From NCBI RefSeq assembly GCF_000255495.1, contig NZ_AHYZ01000079.1, forward strand, positions 1 through 49,118: 49,118 nucleotides of DNA. Reading direction: 5' to 3'. Shown piece after piece: positions 23,734 through 32,510 of this stretch. The translations under genes were made by a program, and so were the position numbers. Every line of letters starts with the position of its first letter. Position 1 is the stretch's first letter. The notes under the pieces were generated by a model, which made no database searches, had not been told where the DNA came from, and worked only from the letters and a program-made list of their open reading frames with translations. The stretch is from Liquorilactobacillus vini DSM 20605 (GTDB taxonomy: Bacteria; Bacillota; Bacilli; Lactobacillales; Lactobacillaceae).

Positions 23734-25389
23734 TCATTGCTTTTCACAAGCTGCTACTAGCTGCTCAGGTGTTTGACTACCGAAAATAACCTCACCATCA
23801 TTGATCATCGTTGCCGGCACACTCATAATATGCTTTTGTTTCCTTAATTCAGGAAATAGCTGTAAATCAAGCATTTCGGCTGAAACATTCGGATTGAGTG
23901 CTGCCATATGCTGACAAGCCGCAACGACATCTGGGCAGAAATGACAAGTCAATGCTACTCCAATTTTGATTCTCGTCGGCGGCAATGCCTTGATCCGCGC
24001 AATCAGTTGCGGACTGAGTTCTTGCCCGGGACCTGCTAGATTATAGACCGCCAAAACTAATGAGTTAAGCTCATGACCGGTTGGGATACCTCCAAAACGA
24101 ATCCCAGTGTCCTTTTGCTGGTCATTCAATAATCGCAAAACTGGTAAATAAGTCTCCTGACTTGGCGCCGGGGCAACCTGAAATTGCAAATGCTGGTCTA
24201 ACTGACAAAACTCAGTAGCAAAGCTTTGCAATTCCTGACTTTTTTGACTGCCATCATCCCAAACCTGTAAAATGACTTTTTTAGTCAGCCGTGCTAAGAT
24301 CTGCTGCAGCTGCTCTTTCATTTTAACTGGGAACCAAGCACCTTGATGGACCACTGATGCCGCTGAGTCATCAGCTAATTGACTGGTTTGTCCAACCGTT
24401 TTTGCCGGCTGTTTCTCCTGTCGCTTAATCGGAATATGCAGCCGCTCTTTCAAAGCGGTGACATAATGTTCAGCACTCGTAGCAGCTAAAGCTCCATCCC
24501 CAGCAGCCGTGACGATCTGCCGCAATGGTTTAGCAACAATATCCCCCGCCGCAAATACGCCCGGCAAGTTAGTCTGCAGTTGCTGATCAACTTTGAGATA
24601 GCCATGCTGATCATGCTCTAGAATCCCCGTTAACCCGGTGGTAGCTGGTTGCGTACCGATATAAATAAAAATTCCAAATGTTTGAGCTTGTTGATCAGCT
24701 TGGTAGGTGAACTCTTCACCAGTCTGATTGTTTTTAAAGACTGCCGTTTGCAAATAATCTTGGCCCGTGACTCGAACAATTTCCGTATTGAATTTAACTG
24801 TAACTTTGGGATTATTTAATGCACGCGCTGCCGTTAGTGGTGCACAAGTAAAATGATCCTCGCGGGCAATTACCGTGACGTGTTTCGCGTAACGCGTCAA
24901 ATAGTCAGCTTCTTCAGCTGCTGCGTAGCCTCCACCGATGACAAAAACTTCTAAACCACTGAACAATTCACCATCACAGGTTGAACAAAAAGCAATTCCA
25001 TGCCCGCGAAATTGCTTTTCCCCTGGGAAATCCAGTTCTCGCGGTTTAGCACCACCAGCTAGAATAACGCTGCGGGCATAATAATTTTGTTTAGAACCGT
25101 GCAGCACTTTCAAATCATCTTTTAAATCATAACCCGCAATTCGATCTTTAGTCAGCTGAACTCCAAAATGGGCTGCCTGTTGCTGCATTTTATTCATTAA
25201 CGCTGTTCCGTCAACTTTTTCAACTCCCGGATAATTCCAAACTACAGAAGTCGTTGTGACCTGACCACCAATCTGATCCGCTTCGATCACTAAAGTATCC
25301 AAAGTCGCCCGACCGGCATAAATTGCGGCCGTTAAACCAGCAGGCCCAGCACCAATAATGACCGTGTCATAAATCCTTTTCTCTGTCAT
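23734..25389 (-). CDS. ahpF: Alkyl hydroperoxide reductase flavoprotein AhpF with permuted domain order
   Basis: A 551-residue flavoenzyme that supplies electrons from NAD(P)H to AhpC. Residues 1 to about 315 are a thioredoxin reductase-like domain with GAGPAGL, redox pair Cys135-Cys138 (CSTC) and a dinucleotide fold GGGYAAAEE. After a linker (about 315-340), residues about 340-551 resemble the double-thioredoxin N-terminal domain of classical AhpF, with Cys482-Cys485 in CHFCPDVV. In E. coli AhpF this redox domain comes first; here it comes last. It follows ahpC by 15 bases in the same operon. Could also be called a thioredoxin reductase fusion. Confidence 0.85.
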   Translation of the reverse strand: MTEKRIYDTVIIGAGPAGLTAAIYAGRATLDTLVIEADQIGGQVTTTSVVWNYPGVEKVDGTALMNKMQQQAAHFGVQLTKDRIAGYDLKDDLKVLHGSKQNYYARSVILAGGAKPRELDFPGEKQFRGHGIAFCSTCDGELFSGLEVFVIGGGYAAAEEADYLTRYAKHVTVIAREDHFTCAPLTAARALNNPKVTVKFNTEIVRVTGQDYLQTAVFKNNQTGEEFTYQADQQAQTFGIFIYIGTQPATTGLTGILEHDQHGYLKVDQQLQTNLPGVFAAGDIVAKPLRQIVTAAGDGALAATSAEHYVTALKERLHIPIKRQEKQPAKTVGQTSQLADDSAASVVHQGAWFPVKMKEQLQQILARLTKKVILQVWDDGSQKSQELQSFATEFCQLDQHLQFQVAPAPSQETYLPVLRLLNDQQKDTGIRFGGIPTGHELNSLVLAVYNLAGPGQELSPQLIARIKALPPTRIKIGVALTCHFCPDVVAACQHMAALNPNVSAEMLDLQLFPELRKQKHIMSVPATMINDGEVIFGSQTPEQLVAACEKQ

Positions 25390-25404
25390 TGGACACGACC
25401 TTCT

Positions 25405-25968
25405 TTAAATTTTGCCGACTAAATCAAGACTTGGAGTGATGGTATCATCACCTGGATGCCAATGAGCGGGACAAACTTTATCACCATGTTTTTCAACAAA
25501 CTGAGCCGCTTGCAATGTTCGCAAAATTTCTCCAGCATCCCGGCCAATGCTCATATCGTTGATCGTATATGATTTGATCTTGCCCTCTGGATCCACAATA
25601 AAGACACCACGATAAGCTTGGCCTGATTCCTCATCTAAAACGCCAAAGAAACGTGCCAATTGGCCAGCAGGATCCGCCAGCATTGGATATTGCACATTGG
25701 CAATCGTCTCAGTTGCTTCTGCCCAAGCCTTATGAACAAACTCAGTATCTTCTGAAACTGAATAAACTTCCGCATTTGCTTTTTTGAACTCCGCGTAATG
25801 ATCTTGCAGATCTCCTAATTCAGTTGGGCAAACAAATGAAAAATCAGCTGGATAAAAGAAGAAGACCGACCATTTACCTAAAACATCTTGCAACGATACT
25901 TGATGTGTCTCACCTTTTTGATAAGCATTGACTTTGAAGTCGGTCAACTTTTGATTGATAAAGTTCAT
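25405..25968 (-). CDS. ahpC: Alkyl hydroperoxide reductase peroxiredoxin AhpC
   Basis: A 187-residue typical two-Cys peroxiredoxin that reduces hydrogen peroxide, organic peroxides and peroxynitrite. The peroxidatic cysteine is Cys47 in DFSFVCPTE; the resolving one is Cys166 in VCPAHWHPG. It is reduced by the AhpF product encoded downstream. ATG 25968 has GGAAGGG upstream; the frame opens earlier at 26043 but that crosses the promoter. The promoter carries a PerR-like dyad. Confidence 0.96.
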   Translation of the reverse strand: MNFINQKLTDFKVNAYQKGETHQVSLQDVLGKWSVFFFYPADFSFVCPTELGDLQDHYAEFKKANAEVYSVSEDTEFVHKAWAEATETIANVQYPMLADPAGQLARFFGVLDEESGQAYRGVFIVDPEGKIKSYTINDMSIGRDAGEILRTLQAAQFVEKHGDKVCPAHWHPGDDTITPSLDLVGKI

Positions 25969-25994
25969 AAAAGCACCCTTCCTTTGAAAGTTAT

Positions 25995-26009
25995 TTAGAA
26001 TTTTTCTAA
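25995..26009. promoter_or_regulatory. PerR-like dyad in the ahpC leader
   Basis: TTAGAATTTTTCTAA, arms TTAGAA/TTCTAA; eleven of fourteen defined positions agree with the PerR box TTATAATNATTATAA. It lies about +5 to +19 from the predicted start, a repressor position. No perR gene is in the window. Confidence 0.5.
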
Positions 26010-26020
26010 TTCCATTGCCT

Positions 26021-26049
26021 ATTATAGAATTAATTGTACACAATGTAAA
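26021..26049 (-). promoter_or_regulatory. Candidate ahpCF promoter with spacer dyad
   Basis: On the minus strand TTTACA (26044-26049), a 17-base spacer and TATAAT (26021-26026). The spacer contains the dyad ATTGT-AC-ACAAT (26033-26044), which recalls MarR/OhrR-type boxes. Confidence 0.7.
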
Positions 26050-26063
26050 TAGCTTTAAACGAA

Positions 26064-26918
26064 TTATTTTATACTGACTGCCATTTTTAAAGCCGTTTGC
26101 GGTGTATGAGTCTGCAATCGGTAAACCACATTATTTTTTTGCCAAATAATTTCTTGATCACGCTGACGATTGGTAATTGCCGTTTGAAAGCTGATTCGGC
26201 CATATTTTTGCGGAGCTGGCAGACTATTTGATGCTAAAAATGCTACCGTCTGTTTAGCTAATGGCGTTGGATCCTCTTGATTCACAGCTGCTGCATGAAC
26301 TGTTAAGTACCAATTGCCTTCATACCAGCTTAAGTACCGTTGGCCCGCACCAGCATCAATCGTTCCGGTGATCCCATAACCCAAGTTGGTCTGCGGTAAA
26401 CCAGAAAACTCATCAGCTGAGCGATAATTGATCTGTTGAGCAGCTTGCGTTGAATTTTCAAAAGTTTGTTTGCTGTAAACCGCATATGGATTTTCTTGGT
26501 TTAAAGAAGAATCATTAAAGTCTTTGGCTGTTGATCCAACACTATAATCGATTGTAAAATTAGCGGCATTGCCTCGATAACGAACATTCAAGCGCTGGCT
26601 GCCAGCATCAAGACCATCAACTTGGGGCAAAACAACTTGACCTAGCGCTTTAACCAGTTGTTGATTCATTAAAATGATTCGCGGATAAGTTTGATTTTGA
26701 TTGCTACTCTGACTGCTAACTGATGAACTCGTTGTCGTCGCAGAGGCTGAGGACGTGACTGCAGAAGATTTTTCAACGCTGTTAGTCACCGAAGATTTTT
26801 TTGCCGCTGAGGTTTGTGAACTATTAACTTTGGAAGTCGCAGATACTGCTTGCTTTGATTGCCCACCACAACCGCTTAATAACAGTAATGCTACAACGAA
26901 AAATAATTGCTTTTTCAA
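26064..26918 (-). CDS. Lipoprotein of unknown function
   Basis: A 284-residue lipoprotein. The signal peptide ends in a lipobox LSGC with Cys17 as lipidation site. Residues about 20-75 are a Ser/Thr/Ala/Lys-rich linker of low complexity, typical of a wall-spanning spacer. The rest (about 80-284) is a globular domain I do not recognise; it has a repeated YRGNA/YRSAD-like pattern and many aromatic residues. The start is TTG 26918 after GGGAAGGGA. It precedes ahpC on the same strand, but ahpC has its own promoter. No function should be assigned. Confidence 0.75.
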   Translation of the reverse strand: MKKQLFFVVALLLLSGCGGQSKQAVSATSKVNSSQTSAAKKSSVTNSVEKSSAVTSSASATTTSSSVSSQSSNQNQTYPRIILMNQQLVKALGQVVLPQVDGLDAGSQRLNVRYRGNAANFTIDYSVGSTAKDFNDSSLNQENPYAVYSKQTFENSTQAAQQINYRSADEFSGLPQTNLGYGITGTIDAGAGQRYLSWYEGNWYLTVHAAAVNQEDPTPLAKQTVAFLASNSLPAPQKYGRISFQTAITNRQRDQEIIWQKNNVVYRLQTHTPQTALKMAVSIK

Positions 26919-27025
26919 TTCGATCCCTTCCCTTAAATTAAATTTATCCCTTGCTTTCAGCTTACCTGAAGACTAAGGTGAAAACAAACAATATAATATT
27001 TTGTTCAAAAAATTCAAAGTTTCTC

Positions 27026-27054
27026 TTGACATTTAATGATAGTCGGGTTAAGAT
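27026..27054 (+). promoter_or_regulatory. Candidate promoter of the T-box transcript
   Basis: TTGACA (27026-27031), a 17-base spacer and TAAGAT (27049-27054). Start expected near 27061. Confidence 0.65.
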
Positions 27055-27060
27055 ACAGTC

Positions 27061-27351
27061 ATTAAATCATTAGATTTCGGTTAAAAGCAATGACGAGGAT
27101 AGTAATTATGATTTAACCAAAAAGAGAACTGTTGGTTGGTGCAAAACAGTGGTTTAGATCTTAATGAATATCACCTTTGAGCTGTCAGTCGAACTTAATT
27201 AAGTAGACTTAACTGGTTCCCTCCATTATCAGGGTTGCTGATTGTTAGCACAGTCAGTGCAAGTGGCAATTTTTAATAATTGCAATCAAGGTGGTACCGC
27301 GTTCGTTGACGTCCTTTTGAAACAGAAAACTGTTTCAAAAGGACTTTTTTT
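27061..27351 (+). promoter_or_regulatory. T-box riboswitch (tRNA-sensing leader)
   Basis: A complete T-box leader of about 290 bases. The T-box AAGGTGGTACCGCG is at 27288-27301, with TGGT for pairing to an uncharged A73-CCA end. Stem I shows GACGAGGATAGTAA on its 5' side, the AGAGAACTGTTGGTTGGTG distal region, and the specifier strand GAATATCACC (27166-27175). The codon reads as TAT (Tyr, directly after GAA) or, one base later, ATC (Ile); I lean to Tyr. The leader ends in a strong terminator. Read-through would transcribe the small ORF and the MhpD-family gene. Confidence 0.92.
27311..27351 (+). terminator. Terminator arm of the T-box riboswitch
   Basis: GTCCTTTTGAAACAG pairs perfectly over 15 bp with CTGTTTCAAAAGGAC around AAAA, followed by seven Ts. 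The alternative antiterminator uses the T-box strand just upstream. Confidence 0.93.
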
Positions 27352-27391
27352 ATCGAAAACTAAAATTCCGTTTAAAAAGAGGTGGGGGATC

Positions 27392-27511
27392 GTGAAAGAT
27401 TCCAGTGAGATTCAGATTTCAGATGATGGTCAGATTCAGATTAAGTTGATTCATTCAGTCCAACGATTGGTTCTTAAAATTCACAGATCTCCCCAGAGTG
27501 TGGGCAACTAA
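27392..27511 (+). CDS. Possible small ORF (39 residues) between T-box and hydratase gene
   Basis: GTG 27392 is preceded by AAAGAGGTGG at a suitable distance and opens 39 codons (MKDSSEIQISDDGQIQIK..., ending in PQSVGN). The peptide is polar, with alternating hydrophobic and polar residues in the first half, no signal sequence and no recognised domain. It lies entirely downstream of the T-box terminator, so it would be made only on read-through. The same frame is open further upstream through the riboswitch, which is not coding. May be a real small protein, a leader peptide or chance. Confidence 0.35.
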   Translation: MKDSSEIQISDDGQIQIKLIHSVQRLVLKIHRSPQSVGN

Positions 27512-27552
27512 TTTTGGGGGAGACTGTTCATAAAAAACGGAGGTAATTGATT

Positions 27553-28371
27553 ATGACAGATACACAAACCAAAAATACAGTAACATTAACAGCTAACGAG
27601 GAAAAATTTGCACAGGCTCTTTACCAGGCTTATACTTCACAAAAGCCTCTGCAAGAAACAACTTGGAAAGATACCGTAACTGACGATCAGACCGCATACC
27701 AAGTCCAGGCACGACTAACTGAACTAAAACAGGAGACAGTCGGCGGTTATAAAGTATCTCTGACAAGTGAAGAAACACAAAAGATGTTTGCTTCGACGAC
27801 TCCACTTTATGGTGCCCAAGTCAAAAGTCATTTCTTAGCTTCCCCTGTTAAACGCAGTCTGAAAACGTTGATGGAACCCTTAGTTGAAGTCGAATTAGAA
27901 TTCCGAGCTAAAGAAGATCTCCGGGCAAGTGACTCACTGGAGGAGCTAATGCACAAAACTCAAGTTGCAGCCGGTATGGAAGTCCCAGATTCTCGTTTTA
28001 GCAACTGGTTCCCGAAGCTTTCAAAATATATGGTCATGTCCGATGCGGCTGTCGGCGGTTTAGTCCTTTACGGTAAAGAATTCGAAACTACTAACGTCTT
28101 CAAAGATGTCGCTGACGTCGCCACCGTCAAATGCGAGCTATACCACAATGACGAAAAGGTCAGAGAAGGTGTGTCAGCCGAAGTTCTGGGCAATCCTTTA
28201 AAATCACTCCATTGGTTGGTAGCCAAACTTGAGGAACAAGGCAAAAGCTTCAAAGCTGGTCAAATGGTTTCGTCCGGCACATTTGTTTTGCCTCCCAAAC
28301 TGAGTGTCGGCAAGTGGTCAGCCCGTTTTGATCATGGCCTAGGCGCGGTTGACTTTGAGGTAACTGACTAA
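27553..28371 (+). CDS. 2-keto-4-pentenoate hydratase (MhpD) family protein
   Basis: A 272-residue protein of the fumarylacetoacetase-like superfamily, MhpD branch. The metal-binding Glu pair is visible in PLVEVELEFRA, and the C-terminal SSGTFVLPP and WSARFDHGLG match the family end. Known members hydrate 2-hydroxypentadienoate-type compounds from aromatic ring cleavage or decarboxylate related oxo acids. No other ring-cleavage gene is present, so the true substrate in this bacterium is unknown. ATG 27553 follows GGAGG by nine bases. Control by an upstream T-box ties its expression to an amino acid, perhaps tyrosine. Confidence 0.82.
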   Translation: MTDTQTKNTVTLTANEEKFAQALYQAYTSQKPLQETTWKDTVTDDQTAYQVQARLTELKQETVGGYKVSLTSEETQKMFASTTPLYGAQVKSHFLASPVKRSLKTLMEPLVEVELEFRAKEDLRASDSLEELMHKTQVAAGMEVPDSRFSNWFPKLSKYMVMSDAAVGGLVLYGKEFETTNVFKDVADVATVKCELYHNDEKVREGVSAEVLGNPLKSLHWLVAKLEEQGKSFKAGQMVSSGTFVLPPKLSVGKWSARFDHGLGAVDFEVTD

Positions 28372-28410
28372 TTTTACTTAACCATAATCACTCATGATTC
28401 AACTATCTTA

Positions 28411-28485
28411 AAACTGGTTGACAGCAAGAAAATTTATCAGGCAATCATTGGCCTGATAAAAGTATTGACTGGCACCAGTTTTTTT
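28411..28485 (+). terminator. Two-tier intrinsic terminator after the hydratase gene
   Basis: An outer AAACTGGT/ACCAGTTT stem encloses a separate perfect inner hairpin TTTATCAGGC/GCCTGATAAA, and the outer stem is followed by seven Ts. The nested form is longer than usual. Confidence 0.8.
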
Positions 28486-28531
28486 ATCAAATCGTTTGAA
28501 TTTAAATTAACCTTAAATCATCAGCTCCAAA

Positions 28532-28560
28532 TTGTTTAATTTAATTAATTGCTGTATTAT
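28532..28560 (+). promoter_or_regulatory. Candidate uppP promoter
   Basis: TTGTTT (28532-28537), a 17-base spacer and TATTAT (28555-28560). Confidence 0.5.
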
Positions 28561-28600
28561 TAAGCGGTAGCATTGATTTTTAATTAAGGGGAATATTTTT

Positions 28601-29428
28601 ATGTTTGATATTATTAAAGCTGCTATTTTGGGTATCGTGGAAGGAATCACCGAATTCCTGCCGATCAGTTCAACTGGTCATTTGGTACTAGTTGACGAGT
28701 TTATCCAATTACAGCAGTCAAAGCAGTTTATTGATATGTTCAATGTCGTGATCCAGTTAGGAGCGATCATGGCTGTCGTCGTCATTTACTTCCACAAGTT
28801 AAATCCTTGGTCGCCGCAAAAGACTAACTTAGAGAAAAAACAGACTTGGACCCTATGGAAAAAAGTCATCTTAGCTGTTATTCCATCGGTGATCGTTGGC
28901 TTGCCCTTAAATGATTGGATGGATGCTCACCTGATGAATTGGCAAGTCGTTGCTGGTGCATTGATCATTTATGGTATTTTGTTTATCATTATTGAAAACC
29001 ATAATCGCAACAATCGGCCACGATTTGCTGATTTGAATAACTTGCCATATTCGATTGCGTTGGCAATTGGCTTATGTCAAGTCTTGTCACTGGTACCGGG
29101 GACCTCACGTTCAGGTTCCACCATTCTTGGTGCGATCACGATTGGAACTTCACGTTATGTGGCAACTGAATTTTCATTTTTCTTAGCAATCCCAACTATG
29201 TTCGGAGCTTCCTTACTGAAATTATTTAAGTATTTCGTTCATGGCGGTAGCTTAGCCGGCTTGCCTGGAATCGTTTTGCTGGTTGGTGTCGTGGTTTCAT
29301 TTGTCGTTGCTTACATATCAATCAGATTCTTATTAAACTATATTAAAAAGAACGATTTCAAAGTGTTTGGTTGGTACCGAATTATTTTAGGGATCATTGT
29401 GATTGGCTACTTTTCATTAGTTCATTAA
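28601..29428 (+). CDS. uppP: Undecaprenyl-diphosphatase (UppP/BacA)
   Basis: A 275-residue polytopic membrane enzyme that removes one phosphate from undecaprenyl diphosphate, recycling the lipid carrier of wall synthesis; extra copies confer bacitracin resistance. Both signature regions are intact: [18 protein letters not shown] at the N-terminus and [13 protein letters not shown] in the second half. ATG 28601 has AAGGGGAA upstream. Single gene with its own promoter and terminator. Confidence 0.96.
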   Translation: MFDIIKAAILGIVEGITEFLPISSTGHLVLVDEFIQLQQSKQFIDMFNVVIQLGAIMAVVVIYFHKLNPWSPQKTNLEKKQTWTLWKKVILAVIPSVIVGLPLNDWMDAHLMNWQVVAGALIIYGILFIIIENHNRNNRPRFADLNNLPYSIALAIGLCQVLSLVPGTSRSGSTILGAITIGTSRYVATEFSFFLAIPTMFGASLLKLFKYFVHGGSLAGLPGIVLLVGVVVSFVVAYISIRFLLNYIKKNDFKVFGWYRIILGIIVIGYFSLVH

Positions 29429-29432
29429 TCTA

Positions 29433-29474
29433 GCAAAAAAAGATTGGCTGAAAATTCAGCCAATCTTTTTTTGC
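29433..29474. terminator. Bidirectional intrinsic terminator
   Basis: A perfect 20-bp stem (GCAAAAAAAGATTGGCTGAA with its complement) around two bases. A-run and T-run on the two sides let it serve uppP and the convergent pgmB. Confidence 0.93.
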
Positions 29475-29533
29475 AAATGATATAAATAGACCATACTGAT
29501 TAACAAAACTAATAGCGGCATTTAGACAGACCT

Positions 29534-30202
29534 TCAGCTGTTGACCCGGCGCCAAACTGATTCTAATAAGACAAAAGAAAGTTTTGCCGTACTTGTCACA
29601 ACTTCATCAGCTTGTCGCAGTTCGTGCGGATCGCCGACGCCGATTGCTGGCATCCCGGCTGCTTTAATTGCCTGGATACCGGCAACTGCATCCTCAATTC
29701 CAATACATTCAGCTGGCGGCAAATTAATTTCAGCGGCACCTTCTAAAAAGATATCCGGTGCTGGTTTGCTGTGAGCGACCTTTGCTGGATCAGCAATCGC
29801 ATCAAATCGGTCATCTAAACCTAATTTTTTTAAAATAAAGGGAGCATTTTTACTGGCTGAGGCTAAGGAAAGCTGAATATCATGTTCTTGCAGTTGATTA
29901 ATCAACGTAGTAATTCCGGGCAGGATATCACTAGCTGTCAGATTAGCAATTTCTTTTAAATAATAATCATTTTTTTGAGCTGCTAAATCAGCAATTTGTT
30001 GATCATTATAATGTTCACGAATTTTGCCCCAGTTTAAAATTCGAATTAAAGAATCAATTCGGCTAATTCCTTTTAATTCAGTTTCAAACTCGGCTGGCAG
30101 CTGTAAAGTTAGTTGATCGGCTGCCAATTTTTTCCAAGCGGCAAAGTGGTACTTGGCAGTATCAGTAATTACGCCATCTAGGTCAAAGACACATTCTTTC
30201 AT
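29534..30202 (-). CDS. pgmB: Beta-phosphoglucomutase
   Basis: A 222-residue HAD-superfamily enzyme that converts beta-glucose 1-phosphate to glucose 6-phosphate. The nucleophile motif is FDLDGVITDT with Asp7 and Asp9; motif II is in SLASASKN, and motif III/IV in HSKPAPDIFL and GIEDAVAGI. Its ATG overlaps the stop of the maltose phosphorylase gene (TAATG), so the enzyme making beta-glucose 1-phosphate and the one using it are coupled. Confidence 0.95.
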   Translation of the reverse strand: MKECVFDLDGVITDTAKYHFAAWKKLAADQLTLQLPAEFETELKGISRIDSLIRILNWGKIREHYNDQQIADLAAQKNDYYLKEIANLTASDILPGITTLINQLQEHDIQLSLASASKNAPFILKKLGLDDRFDAIADPAKVAHSKPAPDIFLEGAAEINLPPAECIGIEDAVAGIQAIKAAGMPAIGVGDPHELRQADEVVTSTAKLSFVLLESVWRRVNS

Positions 30203-32469
30203 TATTTAGCCTCCTTTAGTGTTAATGCTACTTGTCGATCATGAAGTTCAATCGTGATCGGTTCTCCCTTTAATAATTCGATCTTGGTTGCTTGTTTGTT
30301 AACTGTGACTTTTAATAGCCGGCCACGAAAATTAACATGGAAGCGATAGCCGTCCCAATTTTTAGGAGTAAATGGATCAAAATGCAGTTTCCCCTGACGG
30401 ACACGCATTCCAGCAAAACCCTGAACGATTGCCAACCAACTGCCGGTCATTGAAGTAATATGCAGACCATCTTTGGTATCATTATTGTAATTGTCCAAAT
30501 CTAAGCGGGCTGTTCGCTGATACATTTCAACTGCCTTTGCTTCCTTATGCAAATCAGCAGCTAAAATTGCATGAATCGATGGCGACAGACTTGATTCATG
30601 CACCGTCAGCGGCTCATAAAAATCAAAGTTTCGTTCTTTTTGTTCTTGGGTGAAATCATCAATGAAGTAATATATTCCTTGTAAAACATCTGCTTGTTTG
30701 ATATATGGTGAACGTAAGATTCGATCCCAGGACCAGTGTTGATTGAGCGGCAATTGATCTTGCGGCAAATCTTTAACCAACGTTAAATCTTTATCTAGAT
30801 AATCATCATTTTGGACAAAGATTCCTAATTCTTTATCAGCTGGCAAATACATATTATCAGCAATCTCGTGCCATTTTCGCCGTTCCTGATCGGTTAAATT
30901 CAATTCTTTGAGTTTAGTTGGATCAACTCGTTGGGCGACTTGATTAGTATAATTAAGGACCCATTTAGCCAACAAATTAGTGTACCAATTATTATTGACA
31001 TTATTTTCATATTCATTCGGCCCAGTAACGCCATGAATCATGTAACACTGTTTACGCTTTGAATAATGGACTCGATCAGCCCAAAAGCGGGCAATGCCGG
31101 TCAAAACATTAAAACCTTCATGTGTTTCATATTCATGATCGCCTGTATAACGCGTATAATTAAAAATCGCATAAGCAATTGTTCCATTCCGATGAATCTC
31201 TTCAAAAGTAATTTCCCATTCATTATGGCATTCGATTCCATTGAAGGTCACCATTGGGAAAAGCGCTCCTTTAAGTCCTTGCTGTTGAGCATTATGATAT
31301 GCACCAGGCAACTGTTTATAGCGGTACTCCAACAAGTTATGAGTAACTTGCGGATCTGCTAGCGCTAAATATAACGGAACAGCAAACGCTTCTGTATCCC
31401 AATAAGTTGCACCACCATATTTTTCGCCAGTAAAACCCTTTGGCCCAATATTCAAGCGAGCATCTTCACCATAATAAGTTGAAAATAGCTGAAACAAATT
31501 AAACCTAATTCCTTGTTGGGCAGCAACATCACCCTGGATTGCAACATCTGACATTTCCCAGCGCTTAGCCCAAGCTGTTTCTTGGGCAGCTTTTAATTCA
31601 ACAAAACTTTTTTGTAAAATTTGATCAGTCAGCTGCTGAGTAGCTTGATCCATTGCCATAGACGTCGCATAATCACGCGAAGTTGTCACAATCACACGCT
31701 TTTCAAAAGCCTTGTCAGTCTGCGGCATTAATTTGCCGATAAAGCGGTTAACAACTGCTTTTTCACTTTCAACTGCAGGAACGGCCTGTAAGCTGGTCTG
31801 ATGTGACATCTGCATTTCAGTCGTAAACTCTGGCGTACCAAAATTATTTGGCTTGGTTTTAGCTACTAACACTCCGCTAGTCAAATCACTACGTTTAGCT
31901 TGGACTAACCAGAACTGTTCATCGTAGTTGGCATCTTCATTAAAGACATCAGCATCAATTTTTGAATCAATTTCAAGTGAAACCGGTTGAGCACTTAAAT
32001 TTTTAAATTCCAAATGATTAGCATAAAGCTGCTTTTGCGCAATGCTGACAAATCGTTGGGCCGTAACTGCTACTTGGCAATCTGCACGTTGAATAACAAA
32101 CTTCCTGGAAAGGATACCTGTTTTCATATCTAAACAAAGTTCAAAATCACTAAATTTGTCTTTAGCTAAATCAATTGATTGACCATTTAGTTTAATATCC
32201 AGACTAACAAAATCAACCGCATTGATCACCTTGCCGAAATATTCAGGATAGCCATTTTTCCACCAGCCAACACGTGTCTTATCTGGGAACCAGACCCCTC
32301 CTAGATAAATGCCTTTATGCGTATCACCGGAATATTGTTCCTCAAACATTCCCCGCATCCCCATATACTCGTTGCCAATACTGGTCATACTTTCTTGCAA
32401 CCGTTTGCTTTTTTGATCAAACGTATGGGTAATAACTTTCCATGGATCAATTTCAAAGATTCTTTGCAT
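30202..32469 (-). CDS. Maltose phosphorylase (GH65)
   Basis: A 755-residue inverting phosphorylase that splits maltose with phosphate into glucose and beta-glucose 1-phosphate. The general acid is Glu486 in TGPNEYENN, corresponding to Glu487 of the known Lactobacillus brevis enzyme; the following VNNNWYTN is typical of maltose phosphorylase. Trehalose and kojibiose phosphorylases are in the same family, so maltose is likely but not certain. Strong AGGAGG ribosome binding site. The gene pair saves one ATP over hydrolysis. No maltose importer is in the window. Confidence 0.92.
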   Translation of the reverse strand: MQRIFEIDPWKVITHTFDQKSKRLQESMTSIGNEYMGMRGMFEEQYSGDTHKGIYLGGVWFPDKTRVGWWKNGYPEYFGKVINAVDFVSLDIKLNGQSIDLAKDKFSDFELCLDMKTGILSRKFVIQRADCQVAVTAQRFVSIAQKQLYANHLEFKNLSAQPVSLEIDSKIDADVFNEDANYDEQFWLVQAKRSDLTSGVLVAKTKPNNFGTPEFTTEMQMSHQTSLQAVPAVESEKAVVNRFIGKLMPQTDKAFEKRVIVTTSRDYATSMAMDQATQQLTDQILQKSFVELKAAQETAWAKRWEMSDVAIQGDVAAQQGIRFNLFQLFSTYYGEDARLNIGPKGFTGEKYGGATYWDTEAFAVPLYLALADPQVTHNLLEYRYKQLPGAYHNAQQQGLKGALFPMVTFNGIECHNEWEITFEEIHRNGTIAYAIFNYTRYTGDHEYETHEGFNVLTGIARFWADRVHYSKRKQCYMIHGVTGPNEYENNVNNNWYTNLLAKWVLNYTNQVAQRVDPTKLKELNLTDQERRKWHEIADNMYLPADKELGIFVQNDDYLDKDLTLVKDLPQDQLPLNQHWSWDRILRSPYIKQADVLQGIYYFIDDFTQEQKERNFDFYEPLTVHESSLSPSIHAILAADLHKEAKAVEMYQRTARLDLDNYNNDTKDGLHITSMTGSWLAIVQGFAGMRVRQGKLHFDPFTPKNWDGYRFHVNFRGRLLKVTVNKQATKIELLKGEPITIELHDRQVALTLKEAK

Positions 32470-32485
32470 TTGAGTTCAATCCTCC

Positions 32486-32499
32486 TCAAGCGTTTTCAT
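32486..32499 (-). promoter_or_regulatory. cre site of the maltose phosphorylase operon
   Basis: On the minus strand ATGAAAACGCTTGA, close to the CcpA consensus, between the -10 and the ribosome binding site. Confidence 0.72.
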
Positions 32500-32510
32500 A
32501 TTTCCACTTT

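Noticed and set aside
27242..27391. Coding frame running through the T-box core in phase with the small ORF
   Set aside because: The bases are accounted for by the riboswitch and its terminator; only the part from GTG 27392 has a ribosome binding site.
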